From: Rhodoferax sp.
Lineage (GTDB): Bacteria > Pseudomonadota > Gammaproteobacteria > Burkholderiales > Burkholderiaceae_C
DNA: 64,000 nucleotides
Assembly (NCBI RefSeq): GCF_025354435.1
Contig: NZ_JANXMU010000002.1
Coordinates: 1 to 64,000 of the forward strand
Direction of reading: 5' to 3'
Shown here: positions 42,787 to 53,090 of the stretch, piece after piece
Numbering within the stretch: position 1 is the stretch's first letter
Layout: every line of letters starts with the position of its first letter
Program-made: the position numbers and the translations under genes
The notes under the pieces: model-generated
What the model was told of the DNA's origin: nothing
The model's database searches: none
What the model saw: the letters and a program-made list of their open reading frames with translations, nothing else

Positions 42787-44165
42787 GCTGTTCCTAAATA
42801 CCGCAGGGCGCGGATGCCGGGTAGGAAGAAATAGGCCCCGCCGCGCACGGTGACGAACTGCGGCAGGCCGCTGAGGCGCTGGTCGGGCCCGCTGGGCTGG
42901 GGGATGGAAAAGTCGTCTTGCGCGGGCTCGCGGATGCCCACCAGCGGGTCGGTTTCGCCGTGCAGCCCGGCAAACTGCGGCGCGTTGAGCCAGGCGGCCT
43001 GCACAAATTCAAACTGGCGGGCGATGTTGGCACCCAGGCAGACAAAGTACAGGCCGGTGTCGGTGCCGCGGTACTCGCGCCCCCGGCGCAGCAGGCGGTG
43101 GAAGCGGGTGGAGGCCACGCGGTCCTGGGCCAGGGCCGGGGCATCGAAGCCCAGGGTGCGGGTCAGCCAGCCGATGAAACCGGGCTCGCCGGGCGGCAGA
43201 TCGGCGGTGCGCGGGTTGGCGCGGCGCACGTGGGCGCCCAGCGGGCAGCGGGTGCCACGCGGGTCGGCGGCGTAGGTGAAGCCGTTGGGGTCGCCTGGGG
43301 GGGCATCGGCCAGCGGCCTGCCGTCCAGCTTGCGGCCCACCAGGGTGGCGGCCAGGGTTTCGCGGGTGGCTGTGTGCTGTTCGGCCACACCGTCCAGCCA
43401 ATGCCAGAAGCCTTGCACGTCTTGCTCCAACTGGCGCAGCACTAGGTAGCTGCCGTTGCGGCCCAGGTCGGCGCGGTCGGGGGTTTCTTCGGCGTGGGGC
43501 AGTGCGCCATGGGGCGGCAGCAGCGGTCGGTCGGTGTAGCCGCCGTATTCATTGGGGTAGCCCAGCAGGGTTTCGCCCAGGCAGCTGAGGTTGCTGTAGG
43601 TGGCGTGCTCGGCATCCACGGCGGGGCGGGTGCGGTCCCAGTCCAGCGTGGGCTGGGAGATGCCGTCCTTGAAGCCAAAGGGCTCCGCCTCGCCCAGGTC
43701 GGCGCAGGGCAGGCGGGTCAGCAGCGCAAAGCCCACCGCATAGTCGGCTTCGATCTGGGCCTGCCACGCCGCCAGCTGGCCGGGCAGGGCGTACAGCATC
43801 AGCAGCACATGCGGGATGTGCGCGCCCGTGCCCCACTGCCACTGGCTGGGCGCGTTGGCCCCCACATCGCCCAGGCGGCGGGCGCGGCTGGCATCGGTGC
43901 CCATGCCGCCGATGAATTCGCTGGAGAACCCGGCCACGGTGTCCTCGGCCACGCCCAGGGCACGCAGGCCTTCGCTGGTCAGGGCTAGCTGCAGCACGGT
44001 GGCGGGCGGTGGATCGGCGGTGGCGGCGCTGGTGACAGGGGCGGTGGCGAGCCAGGCGCGGGCGGCCGGGGCATCGTGCACTTGCAGCAGCAGGAAGCAG
44101 GCCTCCACATGGTGCTTGTAGCCAAAGCGGACGATGCCCTGGATGTCGTCGAATTCAGGATTCAT
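42783..44165 (-). CDS. DyP-type heme peroxidase
   Basis: The 460-residue peroxidase has the family GXXDG motif with the distal aspartate (FGFKDGISQPTLDW). The proximal histidine region is CPLGAHVRRANPR, and LYFVCLGANIARQFEFVQ lies near the C-terminus. There is no Tat or Sec signal, so it should be cytoplasmic. Length fits the larger DyP classes. The ATG at 44165 overlaps the stop of the upstream 429-residue protein gene (ATGA), and its own stop overlaps the catalase-like gene start in the same way, so three heme or heme-associated genes are translationally coupled. Confidence 0.92.
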   Translation of the reverse strand: MNPEFDDIQGIVRFGYKHHVEACFLLLQVHDAPAARAWLATAPVTSAATADPPPATVLQLALTSEGLRALGVAEDTVAGFSSEFIGGMGTDASRARRLGDVGANAPSQWQWGTGAHIPHVLLMLYALPGQLAAWQAQIEADYAVGFALLTRLPCADLGEAEPFGFKDGISQPTLDWDRTRPAVDAEHATYSNLSCLGETLLGYPNEYGGYTDRPLLPPHGALPHAEETPDRADLGRNGSYLVLRQLEQDVQGFWHWLDGVAEQHTATRETLAATLVGRKLDGRPLADAPPGDPNGFTYAADPRGTRCPLGAHVRRANPRTADLPPGEPGFIGWLTRTLGFDAPALAQDRVASTRFHRLLRRGREYRGTDTGLYFVCLGANIARQFEFVQAAWLNAPQFAGLHGETDPLVGIREPAQDDFSIPQPSGPDQRLSGLPQFVTVRGGAYFFLPGIRALRYLGTA

Positions 44166-45451
44166 AGCAACCTCAGCCAGTCTTGCAGCTCTGCGTCGGT
44201 GGGCGCGGGGTTTTCCAGCCCGGCGCGGATGCGCTGGTTGCGCTGCAGGTCGGCCAGGGTCAGGCCGGGGTAGGCCTTGTACCAAACCTGGGTGGGAATC
44301 TGGTGGCGGCGTTGGTAGTATTTGAACGGCTGCTCGTGCCGCGCGCCGCCCAGGATCAGCCAGTCGGTGCGCGGCCAGCCAATGCCGTTGCCAAACACCA
44401 GGTTCAGGCCCCAGGCCACCTTGTTGATGAAGTCGTCCATGTAGCCCTGGTGGCTGCCGTCGTAGTTGCTGGTGAAGACCACGCGGCTTTTGTCGTCCAA
44501 AAAGGCCCAGCGGGCGAAATGGATGGTCTGCACCCGCGCCAGGTGGCCCCGGATGAACACGTGGCGGCAGGCGTAGTCGATTAGCACCAGCAGCACCGTC
44601 ACCAGCCCGCGCCGGAACCGCCCCGGCTTGACCGGGCCGAGCGCGGTGTACTGGTTGCTCACGTCAAAGTCTTCCATGTCTTGCAGTTCTTGCAGCGCCT
44701 TCGGGTCGGGGCGCGGGCAGAGCACGGGGTCGGTGGTTTCGCGGCGGCGCAGCGCGTAGATAAGCCAGGGCAGCAACAGGATCACAAACGGCAGCAGTAC
44801 CAGGCCCGCCAGCGGCACGCCCAGCAGGTGAACCAGATTGCGGATCTGCCAGCCCAGTGGCGTGGGAGCGGACGGGCTCAGGCTGAGGCGGCCTGCGGCG
44901 ACCTCGGTTTCTACAAAATGGCGCAGGTACTGGTGGGTGCGCCGTGCATCGGCTTCCACACTGCGCGGCACCTGGTCGGACAAGGTCTGCTGCAGGGCGG
45001 CTTCTTCGCGGATCTGCTGCACGCTGCGGCCCCGCCAGTTTATGTAAGTGGCGGCCAGCGGGCGGTCGTGCGCAAGCATCCAGGCGGTGAGGTCTTTGCC
45101 TTGGGCAAAGCCTTCGCAGTGGGCAAAGATGCGGCTCAGCCCTTGCCCCGCACTCTGGGCCATCAGGTCCAAACACGCGCGCGCCGACCCGTCGCAATCG
45201 CCCATGAAGGCCAGGTAGGTGGGCAGGCGCGGGCGCGGCAGGCCCAGGGTGGTGAGGTCGGCTTGCAGGGCATCGTCGAGCAGCACAAAGCGGGCAAAGT
45301 GCAGCTGCGTGAACAGGCCAAACGGCAGCAGCGGGTTGTGCGGGTTGGCCGTGCCGGGCTGGGTGTTCATGCTGGCCAGCAGCGCCCGCAGATCGGCCTC
45401 GCGGCCCGCAGCCAGCGGCGCAACGACCATGAAGTGCGACTGGGGAAGCAT
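44162..45451 (-). CDS. Uncharacterised protein with duplicated halves around a membrane hairpin
   Basis: The 429-residue protein has no name I know. Its N-terminal part contains QLHFARFVLLDD, then YLAFMGDCDGS; its C-terminal part repeats this as TIHFARWAFLDD, then VVFTSNYDGSHQGYMDDFINK. So two related domains are present. Between them lies a hydrophobic hairpin (LVHLLGVPLAGLVLLPFVILLLPWLIYAL, residues about 228-258) that should anchor the protein in the membrane. The repeated HFAR-DD-DGS pattern recalls the ferredoxin-like dimeric alpha/beta-barrel fold also used by DyP peroxidases, but that is an inference. The overlap with the DyP gene by 4 bp says they function together, perhaps as membrane anchor or substrate-delivery protein. 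Confidence 0.8.
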   Translation of the reverse strand: MLPQSHFMVVAPLAAGREADLRALLASMNTQPGTANPHNPLLPFGLFTQLHFARFVLLDDALQADLTTLGLPRPRLPTYLAFMGDCDGSARACLDLMAQSAGQGLSRIFAHCEGFAQGKDLTAWMLAHDRPLAATYINWRGRSVQQIREEAALQQTLSDQVPRSVEADARRTHQYLRHFVETEVAAGRLSLSPSAPTPLGWQIRNLVHLLGVPLAGLVLLPFVILLLPWLIYALRRRETTDPVLCPRPDPKALQELQDMEDFDVSNQYTALGPVKPGRFRRGLVTVLLVLIDYACRHVFIRGHLARVQTIHFARWAFLDDKSRVVFTSNYDGSHQGYMDDFINKVAWGLNLVFGNGIGWPRTDWLILGGARHEQPFKYYQRRHQIPTQVWYKAYPGLTLADLQRNQRIRAGLENPAPTDAELQDWLRLL

Positions 45452-45475
45452 GATTTTTAGGCCAATTTTTAAGTA

Positions 45476-45524
45476 TTAAATTGGCTACTAGCGTATATTT
45501 AATATACGCTAGTAGCTATTAAAA
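45476..45524 (-). repeat. Dispersed palindromic repeat with a perfect dyad inside the oxidation cluster
   Basis: The arms GCTACTAGCGTATAT (45484-45498) and ATATACGCTAGTAGC (45502-45516) are perfect 15-bp inverted repeats with 3 bp between. On the minus strand it starts TTTTAATAGCT and ends GCCAATTT. It splits the six-gene cluster between the small 143-residue gene and the membrane protein gene. Confidence 0.9.
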
Positions 45525-45548
45525 TGTTAGTTAAAAACTGTAGCGTGG

Positions 45549-45980
45549 CTAGAACTGCAAACAGAAGTCGATCAGCCGCTCTTTGCCCCAGTACACCTTG
45601 CCCAGGTAGAAGCCGGGGCCAATCAGGCGGATTTCGTCGCGGATGTAGTGGGCCAGCACCGAGGTGTCGGAATAGTCCAATACGATGCATTCCTTGCCGT
45701 CCAGCCAGCTGGCATCCTTGTACACACGGGCCACCACGGCCTCGATGCCGAAGGGCAGCACCTTGTTTTTGAGAAAGCCCTTTTGCGCATCGAACACTTT
45801 GCCCTGCCAGCCGAAGTGGTTGATGATGGACGCGATGCTCTGGGTGTATTTGGTACCGGGCGCGATGATGGCCGTGCCCTCGGCCCCGCCATCGGGGATA
45901 TCGCCTGCCGGGCTGGCGCGGAACAGGTCGTCCAGCTCGGTTTGGCTCATTGCCAGCAGTTGCGGTACATCGTAGGCCAT
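45549..45980 (-). CDS. Conserved small protein of the oxidation cluster, function unknown
   Basis: The 143-residue protein starts MAYDVPQLLAMSQTELDDLF at an ATG with an AGGAGAA ribosome site (45980). It is soluble, with a well-ordered mixed composition: GTAIIAPGTKYTQSIASIIN, then GKVFDAQKGFLKNKVLPFG, then a strand-rich C-terminal half (ECIVLDYSDTSVLAHYIRDE, GFYLGKVYWGKERLIDFCLQF). The second half looks like a small beta-barrel or lipocalin-like binding fold (inference only). It lies 13 bp after the GMC gene and 97 bp before the membrane protein gene. I cannot name the family; a ligand carrier or chaperone for the flavoenzyme is possible. Confidence 0.75.
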   Translation of the reverse strand: MAYDVPQLLAMSQTELDDLFRASPAGDIPDGGAEGTAIIAPGTKYTQSIASIINHFGWQGKVFDAQKGFLKNKVLPFGIEAVVARVYKDASWLDGKECIVLDYSDTSVLAHYIRDEIRLIGPGFYLGKVYWGKERLIDFCLQF

Positions 45981-45993
45981 GGTTTTCTCCTGG

Positions 45994-47817
45994 TTAGGTC
46001 TGAAGAATTGCATCCGCTGCCTTCTCACCCACCATGTAGACGGCGGCGGCGATGAAGAAGCCGGGGATGCGCGGGAACACCGATGCGTCTACCACCCGCA
46101 GGCCACGCGTGCCGTGGACGCGGAAGGCGCTGTCGAGGACCTCGCCGATGGCGCAAGAGCCACAGGCGTGGTGGCCCCAGGCGGTGTTGCGCACGTAGTC
46201 GGCCAGTTCGGCATCGCTTTGCACGCTGGAGCCGGGTGTGCATTCTTCGGCGATCAGGCCACTGGCCAGTAACGGGGCGGTGAGGCGGCGCACGGCGCGG
46301 ATGGCCTGCACCACGGCCTGCAGGTCGGTGCCTGCTGCGTCGCTGCCTTCTTCAAAATAACGGAAGTTGACCAGCGGGGTGTCCAGCGGGTCGGCTGAGC
46401 GCAGCGTGACCGTGCCGGCTCGGTTCAGCGTGTGGGCCTTCAGGATGGCCCAGGTCAGGCTGTCGGCATGTTGGCGGATCTGCTCCGAGAAGCCCGGCGC
46501 GTAGCCTTCAAACTGGGCGGGCAGGGCCATGCAGAAGATGTCGGGCTCGGGCAGGTTCGGGCTGGACTTTTCGATCAGGCCCAGCATGGCTCCGCTGGCG
46601 GCGTACATGCCCGAGCGCGCGTTCTTCCAGCGCTCCCACACCGGGTCGCCGCGTTCAAACCGCGCCTCTTGTAGCCCCAGCCAGGGCTGGCGCATGCGGT
46701 GGGTGAGGGCGACCTCGTAGCGGTCTTGCAGGTTGCGGCCCACGCCTGGCAGGTCTATCCGCACCGGAATACCGTGGGCGCGCAGCGTGGAAGCGGGGCC
46801 GATGCCAGAGAGCATTAGCAGCTGCGGGGTGTTGAAGCTGCCGCCGCACAGAACCACTTCCCGGCCAGCCTGCACCTGCCGGGTGATACCCGCTGCCGCA
46901 CTGGGCGCGGGATGGGCACGGTACAGGCGCTGGCCTTTGCGGTATTCGACCCCGCAGGCCGCACCCTCGGCATTGAACAGCACGCGGGTGGCCAGGGCGT
47001 GCAGCTCGATGTGCAGGCGGTCGGGGTGTTTTTCGCGCACTTGCAGCAGGCGCTCGCGTGCCCCCATGCGGCTGTGCCGGGCGGTGCTCATCGGCGTGTA
47101 ACACAGGCCCTCAAAGCTGTCACCACCCCAGGGCCGGGCGTTGGGGTCGCCGCGCACCCGCAGCCAGCGCAACAGGCTGCGCAGCGGGGTGGGCAGGCTG
47201 TGGGTGAAGTTGTGCGCGGTGCGGGCCAGCAGGTCCACCAGCTGTGCGTCTTCCAGGGCTTCGGGCGGTACCGAGCGCTCGGTGTGCAGCCAGCCGTGCC
47301 AGCCGTGGCCGCTGGGGTCCAGGCCCAGGCGCTGCAGGGCGCGCCAAATGGGGCGGTACTGGCAGGACTCCAGCCGGGCAAAGTAGCGCTGCATGTGGGT
47401 GGCGCGCCAGCTGGCATCGCCGGTGAGGTCGGCGATGTGGTTCCAGTCGGAGTCGTGCGGGCGCATGAAGACCATGGCGTTGTGCGCGGTGCAGCCGCCC
47501 AGCCCGGCGGCGCGCGGGTACAGCACGCCCTGGCGGGCAGCGCTGTATTTGGGGTCGCGCGCCTGCCGGGCCTCGTCGGCGTAGTGGCGCACTTGGAAGT
47601 TCCAGGCCATGGCTTCGTTCTCACAGGCAAAGGCGTGGAAGCCGGGTACGTCGTAGTCGTCGGGCAGGCGCGGGCTTTTCTCCAGCCGCGGGTCGCCACC
47701 CGCTTCCAGCACACAGACGCGCTGGCCCGCCTCTACCAGCCGGGCGGCCAGGGTGCCACCGCCTGCGCCCGTTCCCACGATGATGGTGTCCCATGGTTGG
47801 CCTTCAGAAATGGGCAT
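45994..47817 (-). CDS. GMC-family FAD-dependent oxidoreductase
   Basis: The 607-residue flavoenzyme has the FAD-binding motif DTIIVGTGAGGGTLAARLVEAG (residues 10-31). It also has PRAAGLGGCTAHNAMVFMRP, the second GMC signature CGGSFNTPQLLMLSGIGP, and the C-terminal active-site region WGHHACGSCAIGEV with the catalytic HH pair, closer to choline dehydrogenase/alcohol oxidase types than to the other GMC enzyme in this window. No signal peptide is seen. It starts 4 bp after the diheme cytochrome gene, so the two are the leading pair of the cluster. The substrate is unknown; hydrophobic alcohols or sterol-like compounds are conceivable. Confidence 0.9.
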   Translation of the reverse strand: MPISEGQPWDTIIVGTGAGGGTLAARLVEAGQRVCVLEAGGDPRLEKSPRLPDDYDVPGFHAFACENEAMAWNFQVRHYADEARQARDPKYSAARQGVLYPRAAGLGGCTAHNAMVFMRPHDSDWNHIADLTGDASWRATHMQRYFARLESCQYRPIWRALQRLGLDPSGHGWHGWLHTERSVPPEALEDAQLVDLLARTAHNFTHSLPTPLRSLLRWLRVRGDPNARPWGGDSFEGLCYTPMSTARHSRMGARERLLQVREKHPDRLHIELHALATRVLFNAEGAACGVEYRKGQRLYRAHPAPSAAAGITRQVQAGREVVLCGGSFNTPQLLMLSGIGPASTLRAHGIPVRIDLPGVGRNLQDRYEVALTHRMRQPWLGLQEARFERGDPVWERWKNARSGMYAASGAMLGLIEKSSPNLPEPDIFCMALPAQFEGYAPGFSEQIRQHADSLTWAILKAHTLNRAGTVTLRSADPLDTPLVNFRYFEEGSDAAGTDLQAVVQAIRAVRRLTAPLLASGLIAEECTPGSSVQSDAELADYVRNTAWGHHACGSCAIGEVLDSAFRVHGTRGLRVVDASVFPRIPGFFIAAAVYMVGEKAADAILQT

Positions 47818-47821
47818 GGAG

Positions 47822-50359
47822 TTAAAAGGTTTTGAGGAAGGCGATCAGCGCGCGCTTGTCGTCGTCGCTCAGCACGGGTTCGGTGCCAAAGGCTTTTTCG
47901 TCGGCGCTCAGGCCTTCTTGCTGGTTGAACTCTGCCGTGCCGAAGTAGTGGCCGCGGTTGACCACGAAGTCGGGGCATTTGCTCAGGCGCATCAGCGGTG
48001 CGCGCAGGTTGGCAAACTTCTCACGCAGCTGCGGGTCGGTGGCATCTTTGGGTGCGGTGAGCAGGTCGGCCTGCAGCTTGACGAGCACCTCGCCCACATC
48101 GCGTGCATGGGCGGCTTTGTCACTGAACTTGTCGCTCTCTGCCTGGAGTTTGAGGTTGGAGATCAGGCTGACCGGCATGCCCTGGGGGATGGGGCCCAGC
48201 GTGATGTCGCCCCCCAGCGACGGAAACCAGCGGTGCAGCCAGCTGCGCAAGGGCTGCAGCACCTCGGGCACAAAACCGGCGGGCACGATGATTTCGCTGC
48301 GCTGGTCGGTGCGGTCGATGGTGCCGGGTACTTTGCTGCCCAGGATGCTGTCGTGGACCCGCTGTTCGGGCCACAGCATCTGGTTGATCGACGCATCAAA
48401 CACCTGCATGCGCCCGGCCACCGACGGGTCGCCGTTGAACGGCCCCACGGTGTTGTTCAGCAAATACGGCGCGGTGGACCACAGGCTGATCAGCGACGGC
48501 ACGCGGGTGTAGCCGCGCCCGCCTGCTGGCATGGCGTAGGGCACGTTGGACCCGGTGAACGGGTCGCTCAGGGTAACGGTGCCCACGCTGGGTAACTGCT
48601 TGTAGGCGGTGGACGAAAAGTTGTCCCAGATATTGCCGGCCAGCGCATTGGTGGCTAGCGGGCTGCAGACGTTGGTGCGCAGCAGGGTGGCGGGGATGCG
48701 CGCCTCGGTAGACAGGTAGTTGCCCTTTAAAAAGTCAGGGGCCTGCACGATCTGGCGCATCAGCTTTTTGTAGCCGTCCGTCTGGGTCCAGCCCCAGTAG
48801 GCCTTGAAGCAGCCCAGGTAGCCGCCGCCTGCGCACTGCTGCGGCTCCAGGCCCAGCTCGGGCGGGGGCGTGGGGGTTTTGCTGGAATGGCAGCGGGCAC
48901 AGGTGTCGGCAAATACCTGTTTGCCGTGGTCCAGCGTGGCGGTGTCGGCTTGCAGGTAGGCAGCGCCGCCGGGCGCGTTTTGCAGGTAATCGGGTTGGGC
49001 GGCCTTGAGGAAGAACAGGGCGGTGTTGGGCGTGCCCGCCTCGGTGGCCTGCCAGTAGCCGGAGTTCTTTTGCGCCGTGGCGATGGGGATGGGCGTGATG
49101 GCCTTACCGCCCACCACCGGGTTGAAGTGCAGCATCCATTCCTCGCTGAACAGGCCGATGTTCAGGTACACCCGGTTCAGCGCGCCCAGCAGGCCGACCG
49201 AGTCGGAGCCGTCTTTGAGCACATGGGGCACGCGGGCGATGTGGGTGGCGGGGTCATAGAACTCGGTCAGCGGGCCGCTGGTGATGAAGCCGTTGAACTG
49301 TTTGTTGTCGCGCTCGCCGCCGTTCAGCGGCTCGTGCCAGAGCTGTTTGCCCTGGGCCATGCGCTCGGCAAAGCTGTACACCGCGTTCATGGTGCGCGGG
49401 TTGTTGATGCTGTCGGTGGAAATCAGCGAGGTGTCCATCGCCCCCGGCCGGAAGCTGTGGGCCAGCTGGTACATGTAGTTGCGCTGGCCCTCGGGCTTGT
49501 TGGCGTTGTGGATGAACAGCCGGTCTACCCACATGTACTGCGCGCCCACCGAGGAGCTGAGGTTGGCGAACGCGGGGGCGTTGGGGTCCTGCGGCGGGTT
49601 CACCGGGCTGGGGCCGACGTGGCAAAACCCGCAGGACATGCCGACGCGGTACGGGCGCACCAGGTCTTGCCGGTTGTAGTATTTTTCGTCGGTGTAGTAA
49701 CGCTCGGCATCCCATTCCTGGGCGGCTTTGGCATCGAAGGCTGGGTTGGGGAACAGGCGCAGACCCATGATGCCGGTGGCTTCACCGTAGAACGAGCCGG
49801 TGGGCAGGGTGGTGCCCCGTGCGCCCAGTGCCACGCCGGGGTATTTGCGGGCGTTTTCAAAAGGGTCGGGGGCGCAGCCCTTGCCGCGTGCATCCAGCCA
49901 CAGGCCTTGGTGGGCGGGGTCGGGGCCGGTGGCCTTGTCAAAGCAGGGTTCGTTGACCAGGCCCAGGTACTCCCAGCGGTTGGCCCGCGAATAGCCCTGG
50001 CTGGGGTGGGAGCTGATGATTTTCAGCAGGTCGAACGCGCCAAAGGTGTCGCGGGTCAGCTTGTCCCACATGCGGTCGTTGCCGCCGCTCCAGACCAGCC
50101 ACATATTGCGTCCGGCCACCTCTTGCGGGGTCAATGCCAGGGCACCGTCCATGTCGTGGAAATAGTCCTCTGCCGCGTGGGTGAAGCTGCTGCCGTCACG
50201 CCCCGCCTGTTTGGCTTCGTCCAGCACCTTGCCCGCTTCGGGGGCCTGGGCGCTGGTGGACAGGCCTGTCAGCAGCAGGCAGCCCAGGAACAGCGCTGCC
50301 CCGCGTGCAGTGTGCTGCAGGGCCCAGCGTGGTGTGGTGGGCTTGAGCGTGTGTGCCAT
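47822..50359 (-). CDS. Large exported diheme c-type cytochrome of unknown function
   Basis: The 845-residue protein has a Sec signal peptide (FLGCLLLTGLSTSAQA) and two c-type heme motifs far apart, CGFCH at 243-247 and CARCH at 487-491. The region FADTCARCHSSKTPTPPPEL and the long partly Trp-rich body (NMWLVWSGGNDRMWDKLTRD near residue 85) point to a periplasmic diheme oxidoreductase of the cytochrome c peroxidase/RoxA-like superfamily in size and layout. I cannot assign it to a characterised member. It is first in the cluster, before the GMC enzyme. The ATG at 50359 has a GGGGGAAC ribosome site; 50386 is a weaker alternative. Confidence 0.82.
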   Translation of the reverse strand: MAHTLKPTTPRWALQHTARGAALFLGCLLLTGLSTSAQAPEAGKVLDEAKQAGRDGSSFTHAAEDYFHDMDGALALTPQEVAGRNMWLVWSGGNDRMWDKLTRDTFGAFDLLKIISSHPSQGYSRANRWEYLGLVNEPCFDKATGPDPAHQGLWLDARGKGCAPDPFENARKYPGVALGARGTTLPTGSFYGEATGIMGLRLFPNPAFDAKAAQEWDAERYYTDEKYYNRQDLVRPYRVGMSCGFCHVGPSPVNPPQDPNAPAFANLSSSVGAQYMWVDRLFIHNANKPEGQRNYMYQLAHSFRPGAMDTSLISTDSINNPRTMNAVYSFAERMAQGKQLWHEPLNGGERDNKQFNGFITSGPLTEFYDPATHIARVPHVLKDGSDSVGLLGALNRVYLNIGLFSEEWMLHFNPVVGGKAITPIPIATAQKNSGYWQATEAGTPNTALFFLKAAQPDYLQNAPGGAAYLQADTATLDHGKQVFADTCARCHSSKTPTPPPELGLEPQQCAGGGYLGCFKAYWGWTQTDGYKKLMRQIVQAPDFLKGNYLSTEARIPATLLRTNVCSPLATNALAGNIWDNFSSTAYKQLPSVGTVTLSDPFTGSNVPYAMPAGGRGYTRVPSLISLWSTAPYLLNNTVGPFNGDPSVAGRMQVFDASINQMLWPEQRVHDSILGSKVPGTIDRTDQRSEIIVPAGFVPEVLQPLRSWLHRWFPSLGGDITLGPIPQGMPVSLISNLKLQAESDKFSDKAAHARDVGEVLVKLQADLLTAPKDATDPQLREKFANLRAPLMRLSKCPDFVVNRGHYFGTAEFNQQEGLSADEKAFGTEPVLSDDDKRALIAFLKTF

Positions 50360-50692
50360 AGCGTTCCCCCGGTTGCAGGCCAACATTGCGCCTTTTGGAG
50401 CCCGGTGTAAAGGGCCGGAGAAGGCGATCTAGTCTAGGCCCGTGGTGCTTTGGGGGCATCCATCAAAGAGGGGATAAATACGGCGGCAGACGGTTTTGTG
50501 GTGTGCTATTTAAGTTATAGCTGTTAGTGCAAGCTGAATATGCGCTAGAGAGCAATTTCGTTTATATTTTTAGGCGGAGTTGGCCCGCTTACTGCTTAGG
50601 CATAGGGTTAGCTGCGCAATGCATAAAGTAGACTCGCAGACAGTCGCGCTAAGTTGCCACACCCATTTATCCAATCCCTGAGAGGTTCATCC
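50360..50692. promoter_or_regulatory. Divergent intergenic region upstream of icd and the oxidation cluster
   Basis: The 333 bp hold promoters for both directions and one dispersed repeat at 50503-50572. I see no operator I can name. An AGAGG ribosome site precedes icd. Confidence 0.45.
50503..50572 (+). repeat. Dispersed palindromic repeat between divergent genes
   Basis: The copy reads GTGCTATTTAAGTTATAGCT, GTTAGTGCAAGCTGAATAT, GCGCTAGAGAGCAATTTCG, TTTATATTTTT. Confidence 0.85.
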
Positions 50693-52930
<2,238 letters not shown>

Positions 52931-52946
52931 GCTGCTGTGGTGCAGG

Positions 52947-53014
52947 TTGCTATGTAAAAAGTAGCTGCTTGTGTAGATGGAGTAAGCGCAAGAGGCTTAT
53001 TTCATGCTTAATTT
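52947..53014 (+). repeat. Dispersed palindromic repeat downstream of icd
   Basis: A diverged copy: TTGCTATGTAAAAAGTAGCT, GCTTGTGTAGATGGAGTAA, GCGCAAGAGGCTTATTTC, ATGCTTAATTT. It sits between the icd stop and its terminator. Confidence 0.75.
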
Positions 53015-53055
53015 AAAAAATGGCTGCTCCCTGTACGGGGAGCGGCCATTTTTTT
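53015..53055 (+). terminator. Bidirectional terminator between icd and the convergent hypothetical gene
   Basis: AAAAAATGGCTGCTCCC (53015-53031) pairs with GGGAGCGGCCATTTTTTT (53038-53055), one mismatch, with a short loop. A-run and T-run on the two sides make it work in both directions. Confidence 0.9.
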
Positions 53056-53090
53056 GGTCTGCGTGGCGCGAGAACCTGGCTCCTGGGGGG

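Noticed and set aside
47822-50359. Rubber oxygenase (RoxA) as a firm name for the diheme cytochrome
   Set aside because: Size and two-heme layout are suggestive, but I could not find the characteristic RoxA residues, so only a superfamily comparison is kept.
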